Shown piece by piece: positions 27,973-35,815 of a stretch of 64,000 nucleotides of DNA; within the stretch, counting starts at the first letter, position 1, and the number at the start of each line of letters is the position of its first letter. The translations under genes and the position numbers were made by a program. The notes beneath the pieces are model-generated. The model worked only from the letters and a program-made list of their open reading frames with translations, had not been told where the DNA came from and ran no database searches. Source of the DNA: Lactobacillus panisapium (GTDB lineage Bacteria; Bacillota; Bacilli; Lactobacillales; Lactobacillaceae); assembly GCF_019469265.1 (NCBI RefSeq), contig NZ_CP048268.1:1505001-1569000 (forward strand). The letters are read 5' to 3'.

Positions 27973-28197
27973 TGAAATTGCATTGGTAAAACCACTAAAT
28001 CTTGTATGTCGGTGACGGGCTTCCTGATACAAAAAAGCATACTTGGCTAGCAAAATTTCATTTGCAATAATATTTTCTTCTGACATGTCGAGCGTGGTAG
28101 AATTAAGATTTTTTTCAATTGCAATCTCTTCTTGCAATTTTTCAATCGTTTCTGTTAGCCACTCATCGCCCATTTTTTTAACTTGATTGTGCGCCAT
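27967..28197 (-). CDS. yaaL: YaaL family (DUF2508) small protein
   Basis: A 76-aa soluble, acidic, helical protein found directly after recR in Firmicutes, as in Bacillus subtilis dnaX-yaaK-recR-yaaL. Its start overlaps the recR stop by one base. The sequence has charged helices (TETIEKLQEEIAIEKN) and a conserved LLAKYAFLYQEARHR segment. No biochemical function is known to me. Confidence 0.85.
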   Translation of the reverse strand: MAHNQVKKMGDEWLTETIEKLQEEIAIEKNLNSTTLDMSEENIIANEILLAKYAFLYQEARHRHTRFSGFTNAISE

Positions 28198-28796
28198 TAG
28201 ATTGAAGTTCTCCCTTGCACTGCACGTTTTAACGTAATTGAATTTGCGTATTCAATATCACTACCCACAGCAAGTCCCGCAGCTAAACGGGTTACCTTAA
28301 TTCCAGCAGGCTTAATCAACTTGCTGATATACATTGCCGTTGATTCACCTTCCGGAGTAGAATTCAATGCCAAAATTACTTCTTTCACTTTATCCTGTTT
28401 TTGTAAACGAACAATTAGTGACTTAATGTTAATTTCTTCTGGACCAATACCATCCATTGGTGACAAAACACCGTGCAGAACATGATATAAGCCACTGTAC
28501 TCGCCCATTTCTTCAAAGGCCATGACGTCTTTGGGCTGCTCAACAACCATAATAGTTGATTGTTCACGACTTGGATTACTACAAATTACGCAGGGATCCT
28601 GCTCAGTAATATTACCGCAAATAGAGCAGCGGTGAAGCTTTTCTTTTACTTCATTTAGAGCAGTACTAAAATCATGAACATCTGTGTCTGGCATATCCAA
28701 AGTGTAGAAAGCCAAACGAGTAGCCGTTTTTTCACCAATACCAGGTAATTTCATATATGAATCAATTAAGTGCGCAATTGGTGCTGGATATTGCAA
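28197..28796 (-). CDS. recR: Recombination protein RecR
   Basis: Works with RecO and RecF to load RecA at gaps. The 199 aa contain the helix-hairpin-helix [16 protein letters not shown], the zinc finger [16 protein letters not shown], and the TOPRIM domain ([35 protein letters not shown]). It follows the ybaB/ebfC homologue with no gap. Confidence 0.97.
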   Translation of the reverse strand: MQYPAPIAHLIDSYMKLPGIGEKTATRLAFYTLDMPDTDVHDFSTALNEVKEKLHRCSICGNITEQDPCVICSNPSREQSTIMVVEQPKDVMAFEEMGEYSGLYHVLHGVLSPMDGIGPEEINIKSLIVRLQKQDKVKEVILALNSTPEGESTAMYISKLIKPAGIKVTRLAAGLAVGSDIEYANSITLKRAVQGRTSI

Positions 28797-29126
28797 TTAA
28801 ATCATACCCTTCGTATATTTACCTAAACTTGCTTGAGTTGCTTGATCAATTTCTGACAAACCTTTATTAACCGCATCAATAATTAAGTCTTGCAACATAT
28901 CTGGGTCATCAGGATCAATTGCTTCTTTATTAATATCGATCCCCTTGAGTTTACGATCTCCGCTGAATGTGGCAACAACTAAATCATCGGCAGACTTGCC
29001 AACAAATTCTTGCGCAGTGATATTTTCTTGCTCTTGCGCCATTTGCTCCTGCAGCTTTTTAGCCTGCTTCATCATCTGTTGCATATTCATGCCGCCCATT
29101 CCACCAAAATTAGGTCTTTTACTCAT
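28797..29126 (-). CDS. Nucleoid-associated protein, YbaB/EbfC family
   Basis: A small dimeric DNA-binding protein (109 aa), the Bacillus YaaK homologue. The N-terminus is Gly/Met-rich (MSKRPNFGGMGGMNMQQMM), followed by a helix KKLQEQMAQEQENI and the conserved core VVATFSGDRKLKGIDINKEAIDPDD. Gene order dnaX-ybaB-recR is conserved across bacteria. Confidence 0.95.
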   Translation of the reverse strand: MSKRPNFGGMGGMNMQQMMKQAKKLQEQMAQEQENITAQEFVGKSADDLVVATFSGDRKLKGIDINKEAIDPDDPDMLQDLIIDAVNKGLSEIDQATQASLGKYTKGMI

Positions 29127-29144
29127 TGTTTTCTCCTCTTTATT

Positions 29145-30959
29145 TTAATCCTTTACGTTTACTGTATCACCAAATAGGTCTTTCGCTTTCTTAACAACCT
29201 CGTTTTCCTTGTCGTCTGCTGGGTTGTCAGCACTAGAGTCCTGTTTGCGCTTTAACATTTCTTCACGGTGTGTTTGCAAAAATTCTTTGCGAACCGTAAA
29301 CCAATCGCTATCTGGTACCAAAACAATTTGGTAGTCACGCTTGGTAAATTTAGCAATCTGATCCGTCAGTATACCTAATAAATCCTCATCAGAACTAGCT
29401 TTTTCAAACCACAAAGCATATTTACACTTCATTACAACCTGATCGGAACTGGCAGCAACTGGTTCTAAAACGTCTAGCAGTGCCCGTTGCGAAACAGCTA
29501 AAACTGACTGCAAATCAGGCCAAACATCTTTAATTGCCTGCAAATCCTTCTTGGTGGCATTTTCAAGCACATGATAAACCTGTTTGCGATTTTGTTCATC
29601 AGCATGCTTATTATTTCTGACTTTCTTAGGTTTCTTTTTAGTTTTAGCAGTTTCTTGCGTAGCTTTAGCAATCTTGCCACCAGAAACTGCGTTATCAAGA
29701 TGAAAAATCCGGTCACTATTACTTGTTTGTTTTTTACCTAAACGAGTAACCTTTTCCGTTAAACTAACGATTTGCTTCTTTAAAGCCGTAACTTCCGCCT
29801 GTAAGTCAGAACCGTTTTTAGCTTGCTGATTATCATTAGAAACTGAAGCCGGTTCAGTTTCCTGAATAGTTGGCGCACTTAATTGCTGGCTATCCGTACT
29901 TTCAACCAAAAAGACCTCTAACGGAATCTGCTGCTGGTTAGTATACCGCAAATCATTCAAAGCGGTATTGGCAGAAGCAATTAATTGGAAGTAACGCTGA
30001 TCAGGCACGTCCTTAATTTTAGCAATAAAATCTTCTGTTAAAAAATTGCTTTGATTGTCACTGCCAGCTTTAACGATCATTAAAGCTGCCGTTGCCATAT
30101 CAATTAATTCATCCAAAATGTTTTTTGAACTAGCGCCATTTTTAAGCTCCGCTTGCGCCAAAGTTAAGGCTTGGCCAGCGTCTCTATCCAAAATCGCCAA
30201 TAATATTTGCTCAATTTTTTCTTTTGCCGCAAAGCCAGTTATTTCAAGCGCAGCATCGTATTCGACCTTATCTTTTTCATAACTTAACAGTTGATCAAGG
30301 ATGCTTAACGCATCACGCATTCCGCCATCGGCAACTTGCGCAATGACCGCAATCGCCTTGTCGTCATAGCTGATTTTTTCTTGATCTAGAATATACTTCA
30401 TTCGTTTCTCAAGGTCAGTCTGCGAAATACGTTTGAAATTATAACGTTGTGTTCGCGAAATAATCGTCGCTGGCACCTTTTGCAATTCGGTAGTTGCCAA
30501 GATGAAGACCACATGCTCTGGCGGTTCTTCAAGCGTCTTCAGTAAAGCGTTAAAGGCACCCATCGAGAGCATATGAACCTCGTCAATAATGTAAACTTTG
30601 TATTTACCCTGCGTGGGTGCATATTTAACCTTATCACGAATTTCCCGGATCTCATCGACACCATTATTAGAAGCAGCATCAATTTCCATAATATCGGACA
30701 TTGCACCCTTATCGGCAGCAAGACAATTTGCGCATTGATTGCATGGTTCGCCATCCTGCAAGTTGGTACAGTTTAAGGCCTTGGCAAAAATTTTAGCACA
30801 AGATGTCTTACCGGTACCACGCGGACCTGCAAAAAGAAAAGCATGAGAAATAGTGCCGCGCTTAATCGCATTTTTTAAAGTATTGGTAATATCTTCCTGG
30901 CCGACAACACTGTCAAAAGTGCGCGGCCGCCATTTGCGGTATAACGCTTGATAAGCCAT
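29145..30959 (-). CDS. dnaX: DNA polymerase III subunit gamma/tau
   Basis: The clamp-loader motor and replisome organiser. The 604 aa have Walker A AGPRGTGKTS near 43-52, the zinc module CTNLQDGEPCNQCANC, DEVHMLSMGAFNALLKTLEEPP (Walker B and SRC region), and domain III. A lysine-rich linker (TKKKPKKVRNNKH) leads to the tau C-terminal domain. I did not find a convincing programmed-frameshift site, so a single tau form is the simplest reading. Confidence 0.96.
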   Translation of the reverse strand: MAYQALYRKWRPRTFDSVVGQEDITNTLKNAIKRGTISHAFLFAGPRGTGKTSCAKIFAKALNCTNLQDGEPCNQCANCLAADKGAMSDIMEIDAASNNGVDEIREIRDKVKYAPTQGKYKVYIIDEVHMLSMGAFNALLKTLEEPPEHVVFILATTELQKVPATIISRTQRYNFKRISQTDLEKRMKYILDQEKISYDDKAIAVIAQVADGGMRDALSILDQLLSYEKDKVEYDAALEITGFAAKEKIEQILLAILDRDAGQALTLAQAELKNGASSKNILDELIDMATAALMIVKAGSDNQSNFLTEDFIAKIKDVPDQRYFQLIASANTALNDLRYTNQQQIPLEVFLVESTDSQQLSAPTIQETEPASVSNDNQQAKNGSDLQAEVTALKKQIVSLTEKVTRLGKKQTSNSDRIFHLDNAVSGGKIAKATQETAKTKKKPKKVRNNKHADEQNRKQVYHVLENATKKDLQAIKDVWPDLQSVLAVSQRALLDVLEPVAASSDQVVMKCKYALWFEKASSDEDLLGILTDQIAKFTKRDYQIVLVPDSDWFTVRKEFLQTHREEMLKRKQDSSADNPADDKENEVVKKAKDLFGDTVNVKD

Positions 30960-30977
30960 TAATATTTCTTTCCTAGT

Positions 30978-31013
30978 AAAAAACTCTTAACTCTTCGAAA
31001 GAGTTAAGAGTTT
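30978..31013 (-). terminator. Terminator of the SRP RNA gene
   Basis: A 15-bp perfect stem AAACTCTTAACTCTT with its complement, 3-nt loop CGA, followed on the minus strand by TTTTTT. It lies between the SRP RNA and dnaX, ending about 20 bp before the dnaX start. Confidence 0.8.
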
Positions 31014-31025
31014 GTAAATGTCTAA

Positions 31026-31106
31026 TAAAAGGCACATGCCTGAGCGACCTTAGTGCTGCTACCTTCCGGTCCTGACACGCTTCAGAGGTCAAACATTGCC
31101 CAATAG
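31026..31106 (-). ncRNA. ffs: Signal recognition particle RNA (small bacterial type)
   Basis: On the minus strand the conserved apical domain reads GTGTCAGGACCGGAAGGTAG followed by CAGC, the hallmark Ffh-binding GGAA tetraloop and symmetric/asymmetric loops of 4.5S-type RNA. The outer helix pairs GGGCAATG near 31101 with CATGTGCC near 31031. It acts with Ffh and FtsY to target membrane proteins. The location between tadA and dnaX matches many Firmicutes. Exact ends are estimated. Confidence 0.93.
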
Positions 31107-31137
31107 ATATACTAACTTATTTTGCAAAATTTTTCCA

Positions 31138-31668
31138 CTAATTTGCGGAATCTTTTCCGATTTCCTGCTCATTTTTTAAAGCTTTTTTGGCTAATTTTTG
31201 TTTACGGCGAATTGCCCGGAAAAAATCCTTTAACATTTGACTAGCTTCTTCGCGGTACAAGCCGCGAATAACCTGGGGATGATGATTAAATTTACTGACG
31301 CTAAACAAGTCAACCACACTGCCTGCCGCACCAGCTTTGGGGTCCAAGGCGCCAAAGTAGACGTTTTTTATTCTGGAATTGATAATTGCTCCAGCACACA
31401 TTGGGCATGGTTCGAGCGTGACAAACAAGCTACAATCGATTAATCGCCAAGTATTTAGCTCAGTGCATCCCTGCCTAATTGCCATCATTTCGGCATGTTG
31501 CGTAGCATCTTGATCGAGTTCGCGCCGATTATACCCTCTACCAATAACTCGACCATCTGGATCCACCAAAATTGCACCAATCGGAACTTCACCTTTTTCT
31601 TGCGCTTTATTCGCCTGCTCAAAGGCTAATTGCATGTACTTTTTCTTTTCTTCACTCGAAAAAGACAT
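31138..31668 (-). CDS. tadA: tRNA-specific adenosine deaminase TadA
   Basis: Converts A34 to inosine in tRNA-Arg(ACG). The 176 aa have the zinc-deaminase motifs HAE at 58-60 (catalytic Glu60) and PCPMC at 87-91, plus the C-terminal helix FFRAIRRKQK typical of TadA. Its start overlaps the stop of the upstream methyltransferase. Confidence 0.96.
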   Translation of the reverse strand: MSFSSEEKKKYMQLAFEQANKAQEKGEVPIGAILVDPDGRVIGRGYNRRELDQDATQHAEMMAIRQGCTELNTWRLIDCSLFVTLEPCPMCAGAIINSRIKNVYFGALDPKAGAAGSVVDLFSVSKFNHHPQVIRGLYREEASQMLKDFFRAIRRKQKLAKKALKNEQEIGKDSAN

Positions 31669-32288
31669 TAATTATTCACCGCCTGCAAAATATAGTAACC
31701 CTTGTCCCGATCTAAGATAGTGCAATTGCCAAAAGTAGCTTTTAAAAGCTTACGTGCACTTGGCTCACCCTGCTTTTTTTGGATGACAACAAGAATTTTG
31801 CCATTTTTAACCAGGTGATTTTTAGCACCCGATAAGATACTGGTAACAACACTTTTACCAGCACGAATTGGTGGATTAGTCACAATTAGCCCAAATTTTT
31901 TGTCATCTGCTATCTTCTCATAAACATTAGACTGATAAATTGCCACATTGCTTATTTGATTCATGGTGGCATTTCTCTTTGCTAGCGCCAAACCGCGCTC
32001 ATTAACATCGGTCATCTCCACGGTTTGCTCTGGCCAAAATTTCGCAGCAAAAAGGCCCAAAGGACCATAACCTGCTCCGACATCTAAAATTCCTTTGGCG
32101 GGAAAAGAAACTTGGGCCATCTGCTTAATTAAAACGCCTGAACCATAGTCGACCCGCATTTTTGAAAAAACACCTGCATCAGTTGTGAATTTTAGGTCTA
32201 TTCCAGCAACATGATAGTCAACTACGTGTTCATCATGCTCCGTAGTTGGATTAGCCGCATAATACATTTGATTTTTTTGCTCAGTCAT
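31668..32288 (-). CDS. Class I SAM-dependent methyltransferase, RsmC/YbxB-like
   Basis: A 206-aa methyltransferase with motif I LDVGAGYGPLGLFAAK and the catalytic NPP motif VTNPPIRAGKSVV, which matches the small RsmC-type rRNA guanine-N2 methyltransferases (YbxB in Bacillus). The substrate is inferred from family only. It is transcribed with tadA by a one-base overlap. Confidence 0.88.
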   Translation of the reverse strand: MTEQKNQMYYAANPTTEHDEHVVDYHVAGIDLKFTTDAGVFSKMRVDYGSGVLIKQMAQVSFPAKGILDVGAGYGPLGLFAAKFWPEQTVEMTDVNERGLALAKRNATMNQISNVAIYQSNVYEKIADDKKFGLIVTNPPIRAGKSVVTSILSGAKNHLVKNGKILVVIQKKQGEPSARKLLKATFGNCTILDRDKGYYILQAVNN

Positions 32289-32462
32289 AATTTTCTCGTT
32301 TCCTAAAACAGTCTGTTCTAGATAATTTTAGCGAACACAACGCTTTTTGCAAACAGGTTTACTTGATCATTAATAAAAAAACTAGTTGACTTATGGTTCT
32401 ACCCCAAAGCAAACTAGCTAATTTTTTAATTTTTCTCGTAACTGTTACTTTAAATAATAAAA

Positions 32463-32509
32463 AGAAGCCAATTACTCTATTCAAAAGCGATTACCCAATT
32501 GACGCTTCT
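32463..32509 (-). terminator. Hairpin with T-tail, orphan terminator candidate
   Basis: AGAAGCGTCAATT and AATTGGCTTCT pair with a two-base bulge around a long loop; on the minus strand TTTTTATTATT follows. No gene on the minus strand ends here, so it may terminate an unknown transcript or be left over from a lost gene. Confidence 0.4.
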
Positions 32510-32713
32510 GATAACTAAATTTTAGCTTTAATAAATTACTTTATATGTCAGTTTGTCCTAATTTACGAGCTTCATTATGATGACTAGCAATGCTATAATT
32601 GTTGTAAGTTAAATGCTAAAAAATATAACACAGTACTCATAAGAATTAGAGGATTGCTTGTTTGGCATAATGCAATAATTTAAAAATAAAAATTCAGTAA
32701 TCTAGTTACTTCG

Positions 32714-32742
32714 TTGACAATTAAAGGAAAAAATAATAAGAT
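32714..32742 (+). promoter_or_regulatory. Consensus promoter of the candidate small RNA
   Basis: -35 TTGACA (32714-32719), a 17-bp spacer, -10 TAAGAT (32737-32742) on the plus strand. Predicted transcription start is about 32749. Confidence 0.65.
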
Positions 32743-32748
32743 GAATGA

Positions 32749-32830
32749 GAGAAAGAAAAGCGGCGGGATCTCTACGGGGACCGCTACGGAGACAAAGGCT
32801 CCTCATCATATTGATGAGGAGCTTTCTTTA
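32749..32830 (+). ncRNA. Candidate small RNA with terminator hairpin
   Basis: A predicted transcript of about 80 nt. It has a G/C-rich part with a 12-nt near-repeat (CTACGGGGACCG then CTACGGAGACAA from 32772 and 32784). Possible interleaved pairings are AGCGG with CCGCT (32759-32763, 32781-32785) and TCTC with GAGA (32769-32772, 32789-32792). An 11-bp hairpin GCTCCTCATCA/TGATGAGGAGC (32798-32808, 32812-32822) is then followed by TTTCTTTATC. The local GC is much higher than the flanks. Two in-frame ATGs (32741, 32745) lie at or before the start site, so coding from this promoter is unlikely. I do not recognise a known RNA family. Confidence 0.5.
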
Positions 32831-33117
32831 TCATTGGCTTGAAGGAAAAATTAGGACAAAAGCATTAGAACTTTTTGCAACTTTCACTAGTTCACCAATT
32901 CAAGCTATTCTCATGCGTAATTTGATGTGAATTTTAACGTTAATATTTGTTAGTAATCTGCTTGCAGCAACTTTTTCTTTAATCCTATACCAGCATTAGT
33001 TTCGGTTACATCGTCATTTTTATGATTCGTCTTCAATTTACGTTGCTTTCCTATTATTATATTTAAGTTGTTTAATTACCTTTTGATATTAAATGATGAC
33101 GCACCACAAAGATTAAT

Positions 33118-33153
33118 AAAAACCCCGAAGTTAGGACAACTTCGAGGTTTTTT
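33118..33153. terminator. Terminator after the NlpC/P60 gene
   Basis: AAACC-CGAAGTT and AACTTCG-GGTTT stem with one mismatch and loop AGGAC, bounded by A- and T-runs on both sides. It is placed 30 bp downstream of the minus-strand stop at 33182. Confidence 0.8.
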
Positions 33154-33181
33154 ATTATGACTAAATTATGTTCAACATTTT

Positions 33182-34174
33182 TTAATTTTTTTCATGAACA
33201 CTAACGGTTTTAGTTATTGGGAAAACCCGCTTAGCATAGTAATACCGTTTAAAGTTAGCTGGCCAAACCGTTACTCCAGCTCCTGGCCAAGAATGAAGAA
33301 CTTTATTTTTACCAAGGTAAATCCCGATATGATAGCAAGCTGGCTTTGGCCGACCGTAGAAAATCAAATCTCCGCGTTTTAAGTGCTTTAAACTCACTGT
33401 TTGCAAAGTCTTGCTTTTAACGAAGGAACGGCAACCCCATTCATGTGTTGCATGCCACCGCGGATTAGCTGGCGACGGATCAATTCCGGTTGCGTACATG
33501 CATTGCATAACCAATCCAGAGCAATCAACGGAAGTACCTGGCTGTTTAGTCGTGAAATTAACCCACGCAGTTTTCGCCTTCTTATACTGATATCCGCGCT
33601 TAATAAATGCCTTTACGTAATCCTCTCTAGTTGAAGCATAATTGAGGCTTTTATCAAGGGGACTTGAGTAAAAGCCTTTAATGTGGAGATCTTTCATATG
33701 CAATTGACGATATTTAGCTGGAATTTGATAACGGCGAACTGTCGAAATCGTAATTTTATCACTTGTCGCTGCAGTTGCATCATTTGTTGCAGGAGCATAT
33801 AAACGCCAAGTTGTCTTCAATTTACGATACCAGTTAGAAGGAAAAGTTAATTTAAAACTACCGGTTTCACCAGTTGTAAAAGTTTGGCAATTAACGTATT
33901 TTTTGCCGTTCCATTTTTGTAAATAAACTGTTCTTTTTTCTGGTGTATTTAGCATAACCTGATCAGTGATGTTGTCACCCGCAGTCCATTTATACTTAGT
34001 TGCTAACTGCTTAAACTCAGTCTCTTTATTAGTTTCCTGATTATTGTTTGACTGCGCTGCAGACGGCTGATCATTGGCAGTTTCAATATCCGCAGCCATC
34101 ACAGTACTTGTAGTCATGTTTGCTACTAAAAAAATGGCGGCTAGGCTGGCAAAAATACGTCTTTTATTTTTCAT
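33182..34174 (-). CDS. Secreted NlpC/P60 cell-wall endopeptidase
   Basis: A 330-aa exported hydrolase, probably cleaving peptidoglycan stem peptides. A signal peptide (basic start, hydrophobic 8-25) ends at VMA-AD near residue 28. An Asn/Gln-rich linker and a beta-rich domain (about 60-145, KYKWTAGDNITDQVMLNT...) follow. The NlpC/P60 domain has the nucleophile Cys218 in VDCSGLVMQC and His282 in CYHIGIYLG. The linker domain may bind the wall. No SH3b or LPXTG is visible. It is likely to be monocistronic, next to another secreted peptidase gene. Confidence 0.9.
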   Translation of the reverse strand: MKNKRRIFASLAAIFLVANMTTSTVMAADIETANDQPSAAQSNNNQETNKETEFKQLATKYKWTAGDNITDQVMLNTPEKRTVYLQKWNGKKYVNCQTFTTGETGSFKLTFPSNWYRKLKTTWRLYAPATNDATAATSDKITISTVRRYQIPAKYRQLHMKDLHIKGFYSSPLDKSLNYASTREDYVKAFIKRGYQYKKAKTAWVNFTTKQPGTSVDCSGLVMQCMYATGIDPSPANPRWHATHEWGCRSFVKSKTLQTVSLKHLKRGDLIFYGRPKPACYHIGIYLGKNKVLHSWPGAGVTVWPANFKRYYYAKRVFPITKTVSVHEKN

Positions 34175-34254
34175 TTTTTCCTCTTTTTATTTCATTACTC
34201 TAACATTTTCCAAAACCTATCATATCATAAATTAAGTATTTATAAGCTATGGTT

Positions 34255-35157
34255 TTAATAACTTAATGCCCGATAACCATCACCACGCCAATGTTTAATA
34301 AAATTACTTGTATTAATTGATGCTTTTTTTCCAGTCCATGGATCATTGTAATAAAGTCGTTTCTTATAATATCCAGTTAACGTTAATGCGTGATTGGAAA
34401 AACCATCAATGCCACTAACCCAAACGACGACTAAATGTGAGCGCAAAAGCTTATTCTTTATTGCTGTTAAACTTGCCCCAGTCATTACTTTTGTCGTTCC
34501 AAGATATTTTTTAACAACTCCTTTAATACCATTAGGCGCTACCCAATATCCTGCTGGATATTTTTTATATGGTGAGCCGATAAACCCCTTATTTGGATTA
34601 CTGCTTCTCGGTGTTAAATTGGCAACTTCAGTTTTCGAAACAGGAACACCTGCAAAATTAAGCATCATTGTAACAGCCGTCATTTCACATCCAGTTGGTA
34701 ATTGTGGTCTCTGCGATATCGCAGCTGCCTTGTTTTTTACACCAATAATTTTGCCGTTTTTAATCAAATATTGGGTTTTAGGTGTTGCAATAGACGTCTC
34801 GCTTCTTTTGCCATCATCTAAATAATAACTGTAACTTGCTTTATGTGGTGTCTTTCTTACACCACTCAAGCGCTGACCGTTTTTATTGAACAAATAATAT
34901 GAATTACCGATTTTAATTTGTCCAGTTACCTTTTTGCCATCTTGATAATAAGATGTTGCACCATTTTCCGTTACCCAGCCTTCTAAAGTTTTAGATGACT
35001 TTGAACTTAAATTAGCTTGATTTTTTTCTGTTTTATTAGCAACTACTTGCGTTTTTGGCGCCTGAGGCTCATTTGTTGCGGCACATACAGAGTTAGCCGT
35101 ACCAAACTCAAACGCCGTAATTGCTGTTAATAATAGTAGCCAAAATCCTTTTTTCAT
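34255..35157 (-). CDS. Secreted C39-like cysteine peptidase with wall-binding repeats
   Basis: A 300-aa exported protein. The signal peptide ends at VCA-AT near 27. Residues about 58-140 carry short aromatic/glycine repeats (GWVTENGATSYYQDGKKVTG, YYLFNKNGQRLSG, YYLDDGKRSE) resembling choline/glucan-binding repeats. The C-terminal domain fits the peptidase C39-like family: Cys157 in LPTGCEMTAVTMML, His256 in FSNHALTLTGYY and Asp272 in YYNDPWTG. The substrate is unknown. The gene has its own leader and is divergent from the small membrane protein at 35.3 kb. Confidence 0.86.
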   Translation of the reverse strand: MKKGFWLLLLTAITAFEFGTANSVCAATNEPQAPKTQVVANKTEKNQANLSSKSSKTLEGWVTENGATSYYQDGKKVTGQIKIGNSYYLFNKNGQRLSGVRKTPHKASYSYYLDDGKRSETSIATPKTQYLIKNGKIIGVKNKAAAISQRPQLPTGCEMTAVTMMLNFAGVPVSKTEVANLTPRSSNPNKGFIGSPYKKYPAGYWVAPNGIKGVVKKYLGTTKVMTGASLTAIKNKLLRSHLVVVWVSGIDGFSNHALTLTGYYKKRLYYNDPWTGKKASINTSNFIKHWRGDGYRALSY

Positions 35158-35347
35158 TTGTTTACGCTTTCTATTTATCTAAATTACTTACATTATAAAG
35201 CATGACCAATAGTAATTGTAGCTATGTAAATAAAAAACGTAATTTAGTCTGTTACTAAAATTAATTTATTTGCTCTATTATTTATTGTTATTTATAAACA
35301 TTAGTTATACACTTTTAAATAAATACTTTTTAAGGAGAAATATTAGG

Positions 35348-35746
35348 ATGAAAACAACTATTGATGATATACATATATACGTAAATATAGATTCATTACC
35401 TCACATCATTTTGCTTGTACTGATTGTGCTAGTTCTTATTGTTTTTATCGGCTTTATTATTGATCATAATACAACCTATGATGACAGCAAATTATTTAGA
35501 AAAATTAAAAAAAGGACTGGTGCTAATACAATTGGTGGTGGACAAGAATATTACCTTAGATACTGGGTATGGCAAAGAAAAAAGAGAATAGCAATAATCA
35601 ATCTGCTATCTTCAATGACAAGAGACCGATTTTATTATCCTGATAAAGCTTGGCGAAAGGCTGGACTAGTTAAGTTTCCAGGTCGAAGAGAATGTTGGAT
35701 TAATGCATCTGATTTACGTCCAGACTATTTTAATAATAATTATTAA
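35348..35746 (+). CDS. Hypothetical single-pass membrane protein
   Basis: A 132-aa protein that I do not recognise. The ATG at 35348 has AAGGAG ten bases upstream; an upstream in-frame ATG at 35270 has no SD. One hydrophobic helix covers about residues 19-38 (IILLVLIVLVLIVFIGFIID). The C-terminal 90 residues are basic and aromatic (KLFRKIKKRTGANTIGGGQ, YWVWQRKKRIAI, WRKAGLVKFPGRRECW). It lies divergent from the secreted C39-like gene and convergent with rplL. Confidence 0.65.
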   Translation: MKTTIDDIHIYVNIDSLPHIILLVLIVLVLIVFIGFIIDHNTTYDDSKLFRKIKKRTGANTIGGGQEYYLRYWVWQRKKRIAIINLLSSMTRDRFYYPDKAWRKAGLVKFPGRRECWINASDLRPDYFNNNY

Positions 35747-35754
35747 TACAAAAA

Positions 35755-35783
35755 ACGCGCATCTGCAATTCGCAGATACGCGT
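35755..35783. terminator. Bidirectional terminator between the membrane protein gene and rplL
   Basis: ACGCG-ATCTGC pairs with GCAGAT-CGCGT across a 5-nt loop, one mismatch, with A- and T-runs on the two sides. It serves the convergent rplJ-rplL operon and the plus-strand gene. Confidence 0.88.
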
Positions 35784-35815
35784 CTTTTTATTTAGCTTGT
35801 CCAGTTGGACCGTAA

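Larger units (their letters stand above)
32552..32860. repeat. Perfect 13-bp terminal inverted repeat enclosing 283 bp
   Basis: TTTGTCCTAATTT (32552-32564) and AAATTAGGACAAA (32848-32860) are exact reverse complements bounding a 309-bp segment that contains the small-RNA-like unit. No obvious target-site duplication flanks it (GTCAG on the left, AGCAT on the right). A miniature transposable element, a remnant insertion sequence, or chance in A/T-rich DNA are all possible. Confidence 0.45.
32289..33181. other. Long non-coding stretch (893 bp) with an inverted-repeat RNA element
   Basis: The largest gap in the window. From left to right it has: a minus-strand hairpin with T-tail at 32463-32509; a perfect 13-bp inverted repeat at 32552-32564 and 32848-32860; a consensus promoter and hairpin unit at 32714-32830; short frames with stops that look like decayed coding sequence (for example minus strand, stop at 32950-32952); and the NlpC-gene terminator at 33118-33153. 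The nonamer TTAGGACAA occurs three times (32553 inverted, 32851, 33131). I see no intact protein gene here. Confidence 0.6.

Noticed and set aside
29145..30959. Programmed frameshift in dnaX giving a short gamma form
   Set aside because: Lysine-rich A-runs occur in the linker, but I found no clear slippery heptamer with a downstream stem-loop; not claimed.
32741..32842. A 33-residue frame from ATG 32741 (MNERKKSGGISTGTATETK...)
   Set aside because: The ATG overlaps the -10 box of the only visible promoter, and the AAAGGA upstream is too far for a usual SD. I prefer a non-coding RNA but cannot exclude a small protein from another promoter.
32745..32930. A 61-codon plus-strand frame through the candidate small RNA
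   Set aside because: Its start lies before the predicted transcription start, it reads through the 11-bp terminator hairpin, and has no SD. The tail KIRTKALELFATF looks protein-like, so decayed coding sequence remains possible.
32950..33075. A minus-strand frame ending TETNAGIGLKKKLLQADY, resembling a histidine-kinase G-box
   Set aside because: Only about 41 codons, bounded by stops, no start or SD and no other kinase motif; too weak to call a pseudogene.
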